Origin: Chitinophagaceae bacterium | GTDB lineage: Bacteria; Bacteroidota; Bacteroidia; Chitinophagales; Chitinophagaceae | Length of the DNA stretch: 64,000 bases | Assembly (NCBI GenBank): GCA_004297075.1 | Contig: SCVK01000396.1 | Coordinates: 1-64,000 of the forward strand | Reading direction: 5' to 3' | Shown: positions 58,938 through 64,000 of the stretch, piece by piece | Layout: the number at the start of each line of letters is the position of its first letter | Numbering within the stretch: the stretch's first letter is position 1 | The notes under the pieces: generated by a model | What the model was told of the DNA's origin: nothing | Seen by the model: the letters and a program-made list of their open reading frames with translations, nothing else | Databases searched by the model: none | Made by a program: the position numbers and the translations under genes

Positions 58938-61163
58938 ATGTCAGAGAATTATATAAAGGAAAACTTTCCTGTTCTTGAAATGACCTGCGCCGCCTGCGCG
59001 ATCAGCGTTGAATCCATGTTGAAATCAGTAACAGGTGTAAAGGATGCAGGCGTCAATTTTGCCAATCAATCAGCATGGGTCAACTATGACCCTACCATCC
59101 TGTCACCTGAAACCTTACAGAAAACCGTTCAGTCTATCGGGTATGATTTAGTAATTGATAAAGAGAACGGTGATGAGATAAAAGAAAGGGCACAACTGTC
59201 TCACTATAAGGAGGTCAAACAAAGGACTATCTGGTCATCGCTACTTTCTTTGCCCATTGTCATTATTGGCATGTTCTTTATGGATCTGCCATACGGCAAC
59301 TGGATTATGATGGCGCTTGCTACCCCCGTGGTTTTCTATTTTGGTAAAACATTTTTTATCAACGCATGGAAGCAGGCAAAGCATAAGAAAGCGAATATGG
59401 ATACGCTGGTTGCATTAAGCACCGGTATTGCTTATTTGTTTAGTGCGTTTACTACTGTGTACCCTGATTTTTGGCATAACCGGGGATTACATGCCCATGT
59501 ATATTTTGAAGCGGCCGCTGTTGTGATTGCTTTTATCTCCCTTGGAAAACTGCTTGAAGAAAAAGCAAAATCAAATACTTCCTCTTCCATAAAAAAGTTG
59601 AGGGGTTTGCAGCCTAAGACGGTTACGATTGTTATAGACAATGATCAATTCAAAGAAATCCCCATCAGCGAAGTTTCTGTAGGTGATATCCTCCTTGTTA
59701 AACCCGGAGAAAAAATACCTGTTGACGGGATAGTGGTCAGCGGTTTTTCTTTCATTGATGAAAGTATGATCAGTGGAGAACCCATCCCGGTTGAGAAGAA
59801 AAAAGGCGAGCTGCTTTTTACCGGTACGATTAATCAGAAAGGCAGCCTGCAATTTAAAGCAGAGAAAGTTGGCGGAGATACCGTTTTGGCACAGATCATC
59901 AAAATGGTACAGGAAGCGCAAGGTAGTAAAGCACCGGTTCAAAAACTGGTTGATAAGATAGCGGGCATTTTTGTTCCCGTAGTGATTGGTATTTCCATTC
60001 TGACTTTTATTGTATGGATGCTATTCGGTGGCGACAATGCATTTACCCACGCACTACTTGCAGCAGTAACTGTTTTGGTTATCGCCTGTCCCTGTGCTTT
60101 GGGGCTGGCAACACCCACTGCTATTATGGTGGGCGTAGGTAAAGGGGCAGAGAACCAGATCCTGATCAAAGATGCAGAAAGCCTTGAACTGGCTCACAGG
60201 GTTACCGATATTATACTTGACAAAACCGGGACGATCACTGAAGGCAAACCTAAGGTGACTGATGTTTTTTGGGATTCATCAGAAAGCGAAACTGAATTGA
60301 AGGCCCTGCTGCTCGGAGCGGAAGTATTATCTGAACATCCGTTAGCGGAAGCCGTTACCCATTACCTGAATGCAGAGAATGTTAAACCGCTTCCTGTCAG
60401 TTCTTTCAAAAGCATAACGGGTAAAGGTGTTGCGTTTATGTATGACAATATTCGATTCTTATTAGGTAATCATAAATTACTTGCAGAAAATAATGTACCG
60501 ATCGAAGGTCCATTATCGCTTCATATAGACCGGTTACAGCAGAAAGCAAAAACGGTCATTCTGTTTGCCAAGGATCAAAAACTGGTTGGCGTGATCGCTA
60601 TCGGAGACAAAATAAAAAACACTTCTGCTGAAGCGATCAAGACATTAAAGGAACTGGGAATTGACGTTTACATGTTAACGGGTGACAACAAGCAAACTGC
60701 CCAGGCGATTGCTGATGAAGTTGGGATTAGCCATTTTAAAGCAGAGGTGATGCCGTCAGAGAAAGCTGAATTTATTAAGCTGTTGCAGAGCCAGGGAAAG
60801 ATTGTTGCAATGGTGGGTGATGGAATAAATGACAGCCAGGCACTTGCCCAGGCCAACGTAAGCATCGCTATGGGAAAAGGTTCTGACATTGCAATGGACG
60901 TGGCAAAAATGACTTTAATTACTTCTGATCTCAATGTTATTCCAAAAGCAATTACGCTATCGCGTAAAACGGTAGCAACCATTAAACAAAACCTTTTCTG
61001 GGCATTTATTTACAATCTGATCGGCATTCCAATTGCTGCCGGAGTGCTTTATCCTGTCAATGGCTTTCTACTCGATCCCATGATTGCTGGTGCTGCAATG
61101 GCATTAAGCTCTGTAAGTGTTGTAAGTAATAGTTTACGGTTAAAGTTTTCTTCACTCAAATAA
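58938..61163 (+). CDS. copA: Copper-translocating P1B ATPase CopA
   Basis: A Cu(I)-exporting ATPase of about 741 aa. The start at MSENYIKENF gives an N-terminal HMA (MTCAACAISVE), while an upstream TTG would add six residues. It has eight membrane segments, the CPC motif (IACPCALGLATP), phosphorylation site DKTGTITEG, HP motif EHPLAEAV and GDGINDSQA hinge. The CPC and HMA distinguish it from the CPH-type ATPase at 54860. It follows the AraC/HMA regulator by about 90 bp. Confidence 0.95.
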   Translation: MSENYIKENFPVLEMTCAACAISVESMLKSVTGVKDAGVNFANQSAWVNYDPTILSPETLQKTVQSIGYDLVIDKENGDEIKERAQLSHYKEVKQRTIWSSLLSLPIVIIGMFFMDLPYGNWIMMALATPVVFYFGKTFFINAWKQAKHKKANMDTLVALSTGIAYLFSAFTTVYPDFWHNRGLHAHVYFEAAAVVIAFISLGKLLEEKAKSNTSSSIKKLRGLQPKTVTIVIDNDQFKEIPISEVSVGDILLVKPGEKIPVDGIVVSGFSFIDESMISGEPIPVEKKKGELLFTGTINQKGSLQFKAEKVGGDTVLAQIIKMVQEAQGSKAPVQKLVDKIAGIFVPVVIGISILTFIVWMLFGGDNAFTHALLAAVTVLVIACPCALGLATPTAIMVGVGKGAENQILIKDAESLELAHRVTDIILDKTGTITEGKPKVTDVFWDSSESETELKALLLGAEVLSEHPLAEAVTHYLNAENVKPLPVSSFKSITGKGVAFMYDNIRFLLGNHKLLAENNVPIEGPLSLHIDRLQQKAKTVILFAKDQKLVGVIAIGDKIKNTSAEAIKTLKELGIDVYMLTGDNKQTAQAIADEVGISHFKAEVMPSEKAEFIKLLQSQGKIVAMVGDGINDSQALAQANVSIAMGKGSDIAMDVAKMTLITSDLNVIPKAITLSRKTVATIKQNLFWAFIYNLIGIPIAAGVLYPVNGFLLDPMIAGAAMALSSVSVVSNSLRLKFSSLK

Positions 61164-61244
61164 AAAATGACACTGGTTGTATGAAACATATAGTTATATA
61201 ACAAACCCTCTCCATTCTATAACAACAGATAATATACCTGCTGG

Positions 61245-61252
61245 TAGCTTTG
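61245..61252 (+). promoter_or_regulatory. Possible -7 element of the small chaperone gene
   Basis: TAGCTTTG fits the Bacteroidota -7 consensus TAnnTTTG and predicts transcription start about 23 nt before the ATG at 61281. No good TTTG -33 element is found at the expected spacing. Confidence 0.4.
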
Positions 61253-61280
61253 TATAAAATAAACAATTAAAAAAAATTAT

Positions 61281-61496
61281 ATGGAAACGATCAAATTTAA
61301 AACAAACATTAAATGTGCGGGTTGTATTGCTAAAAACACGCCATTTTTGAATGAGGCCGTAGGTGAAGACAATTGGGAAGTTGATGTGCAATCACCTGAT
61401 AAAATCTTAACCGTGGTGACTGAAGAAAAAATTTCTTCGGAAACTGTAATCAAAGCGGTAAAGGATGCGGGTTACAGGGCGGCACTTGCAGATTGA
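61281..61496 (+). CDS. Cytoplasmic HMA copper chaperone (CopZ-like)
   Basis: A 71-aa protein with one HMA domain, metal site C-x2-C in NIKCAGCIAKNT, and the usual beta-alpha-beta order (TVVTEEKISSETVIKAVKDA). Length and lack of a signal peptide fit a CopZ-type chaperone that hands Cu(I) to CopA or the regulator. It lies just downstream of copA. Confidence 0.88.
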   Translation: METIKFKTNIKCAGCIAKNTPFLNEAVGEDNWEVDVQSPDKILTVVTEEKISSETVIKAVKDAGYRAALAD

Positions 61497-61538
61497 TTAA
61501 TGAAAATGAAGAACTATGTTCAGGAGACCAATGCACAT

Positions 61539-61575
61539 GCAACAGGCTCGCATAAAGCGTATACATGCCTGTTGC
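61539..61575. terminator. Inverted repeat after the CopZ-like gene
   Basis: GCAACAGGC (61539-61547) and GCCTGTTGC (61567-61575) are perfect 9-bp complements with a 19-nt loop. It lies between the chaperone gene and the convergent TonB receptor gene. Confidence 0.6.
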
Positions 61576-61660
61576 TTCATTCATGATGCGCTGCAGAACA
61601 TTTACAGAACCATCAGAAATAGTTAACCACTTTCCTGACCGCTCATTCGGATCATTACTA

Positions 61661-64000
61661 TTACCATTTATAGCTGTAGCCAAGGCGTATTACCTGTGTT
61701 TCAAGATAGTCCGTACTACGCAATACAAATCCATTACCGGTTATTACTTTTTTGATACGTAATGTGTTAAACAGGTCCGTTGCATTCAGGAATAATTCCC
61801 CTTTGCCTTTCTGAACCTGTTTCTTAGCACCAAGATCAATGGAAAACCGCGAACCGATCTTTCCCTGTGGGATGATATCAGGTGCGAGCCAGATGGCAGT
61901 TAATTGAAGATCAGCTTTTCCAGGAATTTTAAAAAATGTATTTGCTTTTATATTACCTGATGTAATGCTTTCTTCAGCCATTGAATAAGTAGTAGGAACC
62001 GGATACTTGTTGGTTACGGTAAACGCATTGATAATATTGCGGTAGAGTGCTGCGCTTAGATTTGCAGTAAAAGATTTCGACAACTCCTGTTGCAAAAATG
62101 TTTCGATACCTGTAGCGCTGCTTCTTCCTGCATTCTGAAAAATATTATAGATAAGCGTATTGCCGGGGACAATAGTTGCGATCCTGGTGATGGTTGCATC
62201 TGTAATTTTGTGGTATACCGAAGTGGTTAAATTTCCTTTGGTCCAGTTAAATTTATATCCCAGTTCAAATGTGTTGGTGAATTGTGGGCGCAGTGTTGGA
62301 TTACCCACTTTCAATAATTCGGGTTCATCGTATTTCGGAAAGATCCTGATGTCTACTTCATTGGGGCGATCAACTCTCCTGTTATAAAACGCCGTCAATT
62401 TATTGCGGCTATTAAGTTTATATCCAAAACGCACATTGGGAAAGGGTTGCGCGTAATCGTACCCATCTGAAGAGTAGGTGTTGTGATTTGGGTTGACCTC
62501 GTAATCAACTTTCACATATTCCAGACGAAGCCCCGCTTCCAGTTCAATCCTGTTACTTTCAAATACATAGTTTCCATAAATGGCCGGAATGGTTTCCTTG
62601 TAGTTGGCCCACCCGCCTGCATTGGCATCTATCGGCGAATTCAGTCCGGGGAAAAACTGCATGTTGGTTGGGATCGAACGGTAACGGAATTTCATCCCTG
62701 TTTCGAGACGACCGTGTTTGAGTGGACGTATATAATCCACATTCAAATCTGAAACATGTTCATCGGAAAGAAGTTTAAACGCATCCTGTCCTGTGTAGGA
62801 AGGCATGATATTGGTAAAGAAATATTTTTCATCTTCCCGGTGAAAAATATAATTGAAACCGGCGTGGAGTAAATGGCCCGGCTGTTTAAATTTATGCTGA
62901 TAACCGGCTGATGCAACTGCCGTATATTTTACCTCATCTTCCAAAAACTGCCAAAGACGCAAACGTTGTGAAAAATCCTTGTTGAAATAAGGGATATCGC
63001 CATTGTCCAGTATCTTCTCACGGTTAAAATAGCCCGACACGGTAAAACTGTTTTGCGCATCTGGTGTCCAGTCGATTCCTGTTTTCACTGTAGCAAATGT
63101 GGTGGTACGATTTCGTTTCACCTGTTGGTTAATTACCGTGCCATCGGAATACGTTCTGTCTGAAAATTCATTCCGGTTCAGGGTTTGGGTATACAGCCAG
63201 TCACCTTGAAAAAAAGTATTGAGTTTATTTTTTCGGTAGTTGAGCGATACGGAAGGATTGAGTTTCGGCGTTGCGCTATACTGTGGCCTGATAGTGGGAA
63301 GATTTGCTTTCCGCTCCCATAACGCACCGAGACCGCCGGTGAAGCCGATCTTGCCATTAAAGCCTTCCTGCTTATTTTTTTTATAAATGATATTGATGAT
63401 CCCCGCATTTCCATTCGCATCGTACATGGCGGACGGATTATTAATTATTTCGATTCGTTCGATGGCAGAAGCTGGTAAATTATCCAGCCCCGTTTGCCCA
63501 TTAAATCCGGTAACTGCACTTTGTTTACCATCGATCAGTATGGCCACCTTATCATTACCTCTCAATTGAACCTTACCATCCTGCACAGTTACACCGGGTA
63601 AATTCTGCATTGCCTGTAAAACAGATCCGCCTGTCTGGCTGATGTTATTGCTGAGCGAAAACACTTTCTTATCCATTTTATCACTCACGCCATCTTTTTG
63701 TCTCGATGAACTAACGGTTACTTCAGTTAACAACTTCAGATCTTCCTTCAGTTCGATACTTCCCAAATCAAGGAAAGGACTCAGCGTTCCTACCACCATT
63801 TCTTGTTGGTGTTTTTTAAACCCTGCATATACCGCTTCCAGCACATATGCTCCGCTTTTTATGTTGTTCAGCGTAAACCGACCATCCTCATTGGTGATGG
63901 TTCCACCCATAAAACTGCTGTCGGACTTTGACTTCACTATAATATTCACGTAAGCCAACGCTGATTTGCTCTTCGCATCTCTTGTTAACCCGGATACAGT
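61661..64000 (-). CDS. TonB-dependent receptor-like outer membrane barrel, 5' partial
   Basis: An outer membrane protein reading off the right edge. The visible N-terminal region is a carboxypeptidase-regulatory-like domain (GGTITNEDGRFTLNNIKSGA), followed by a plug-like region (VLQAMQNLPGVTVQDG, QLRGNDKVAILIDGK) and a beta-barrel of the OMP_b-brl_3 type ending in YLETQVIRLGYSYKW. The barrel ends at the usual C-terminal aromatic. It would import a siderophore, metal or other ligand; in this position it may be linked to the metal loci. The open frame continues upstream of the window. Confidence 0.88.
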   Translation of the reverse strand, partial: TVSGLTRDAKSKSALAYVNIIVKSKSDSSFMGGTITNEDGRFTLNNIKSGAYVLEAVYAGFKKHQQEMVVGTLSPFLDLGSIELKEDLKLLTEVTVSSSRQKDGVSDKMDKKVFSLSNNISQTGGSVLQAMQNLPGVTVQDGKVQLRGNDKVAILIDGKQSAVTGFNGQTGLDNLPASAIERIEIINNPSAMYDANGNAGIINIIYKKNKQEGFNGKIGFTGGLGALWERKANLPTIRPQYSATPKLNPSVSLNYRKNKLNTFFQGDWLYTQTLNRNEFSDRTYSDGTVINQQVKRNRTTTFATVKTGIDWTPDAQNSFTVSGYFNREKILDNGDIPYFNKDFSQRLRLWQFLEDEVKYTAVASAGYQHKFKQPGHLLHAGFNYIFHREDEKYFFTNIMPSYTGQDAFKLLSDEHVSDLNVDYIRPLKHGRLETGMKFRYRSIPTNMQFFPGLNSPIDANAGGWANYKETIPAIYGNYVFESNRIELEAGLRLEYVKVDYEVNPNHNTYSSDGYDYAQPFPNVRFGYKLNSRNKLTAFYNRRVDRPNEVDIRIFPKYDEPELLKVGNPTLRPQFTNTFELGYKFNWTKGNLTTSVYHKITDATITRIATIVPGNTLIYNIFQNAGRSSATGIETFLQQELSKSFTANLSAALYRNIINAFTVTNKYPVPTTYSMAEESITSGNIKANTFFKIPGKADLQLTAIWLAPDIIPQGKIGSRFSIDLGAKKQVQKGKGELFLNATDLFNTLRIKKVITGNGFVLRSTDYLETQVIRLGYSYKW

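Noticed and set aside
1-64000. CRISPR arrays or IS transposases
   Set aside because: No regularly spaced short repeats with unique spacers and no transposase-type reading frame were found.

Overview
The window comes from a Bacteroidota genome. Chitinophagaceae is my best guess, from the protein families only: SCO1 next to DUF420, DUF5522, DUF5777, HYC_CC_PP, Bacteroidota-type mobilization genes and OMP_b-brl receptors. One promoter matches the Bacteroidota consensus exactly (TTTG, 19 nt, TAnnTTTG at 15719-15749), and start sites generally lack Shine-Dalgarno sequences. No rRNA, tRNA or CRISPR array was seen.

Region 1 (1-7 kb) is core chromosome: a copper chaperone SCO1 (cut by the window edge) and a DUF420 membrane protein with an EF-hand loop; then, on the minus strand, an alkyltransferase-like DNA repair protein, DUF5522, trmB and a secreted M28 peptidase, followed by an OmpR-type response regulator and its sensor kinase. 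Region 2 (7.2-17 kb) is accessory and partly decaying. It holds an envelope gene cluster (lipoprotein, cytochrome-like lipoprotein, OB-fold protein, YceI, DUF5777 barrel, Cys/His repeat protein), then a spondin-domain pseudogene with two in-frame stops, AraC and TetR regulators, an AhpD-like protein, an SDR pseudogene, a SnoaL-like protein, a YHS protein and an excisionase-like remnant.

Region 3 (17.2 to about 32.5 kb) is an integrative mobilizable element. It starts with a 195/196-bp tandem repeat bounded by three copies of a 13-bp core, next to a tyrosine recombinase and an ORF6N protein. A three-gene minus-strand operon at 19673-22583 follows. I read it as zinc-ribbon/HEPN protein, RES-domain protein and second HEPN-like protein, and it is the best candidate here for an undescribed defence or toxin system. 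Then come a VirD4-like coupling protein, relaxase, MobC, a candidate oriT, a RadC-like protein, an orphan LytTR regulator preceded by a perfect 22-bp-stem palindrome, DUF932, two SSBs and a PD-(D/E)XK nuclease-like protein. No type IV secretion channel is present, so the element is probably mobilized in trans.

Region 4 (32.5-64 kb) is a metal-resistance island. It starts with a truncated DtxR/MntR-like regulator facing a c-type cytochrome/Rieske/porin operon across a large palindromic operator. Next are a Fur-regulated zinc-type P1B ATPase operon and a CzcB/CzcA efflux system in which CzcA is fused to its TolC-like outer membrane partner. A large copper cluster follows: CPH-type ATPase, acetolactate-decarboxylase-like protein, a multicopper oxidase fused to metal-binding and barrel-like domains, TlpA, DUF2911, several HMA and heavy-metal-binding proteins, an AraC regulator with a CxxC metal-binding N-terminus, a CPC-type CopA and a small HMA chaperone. 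A TonB-dependent receptor runs off the right edge. Together these genes would oxidise, sequester and export copper, silver, zinc, cadmium or cobalt across both membranes.
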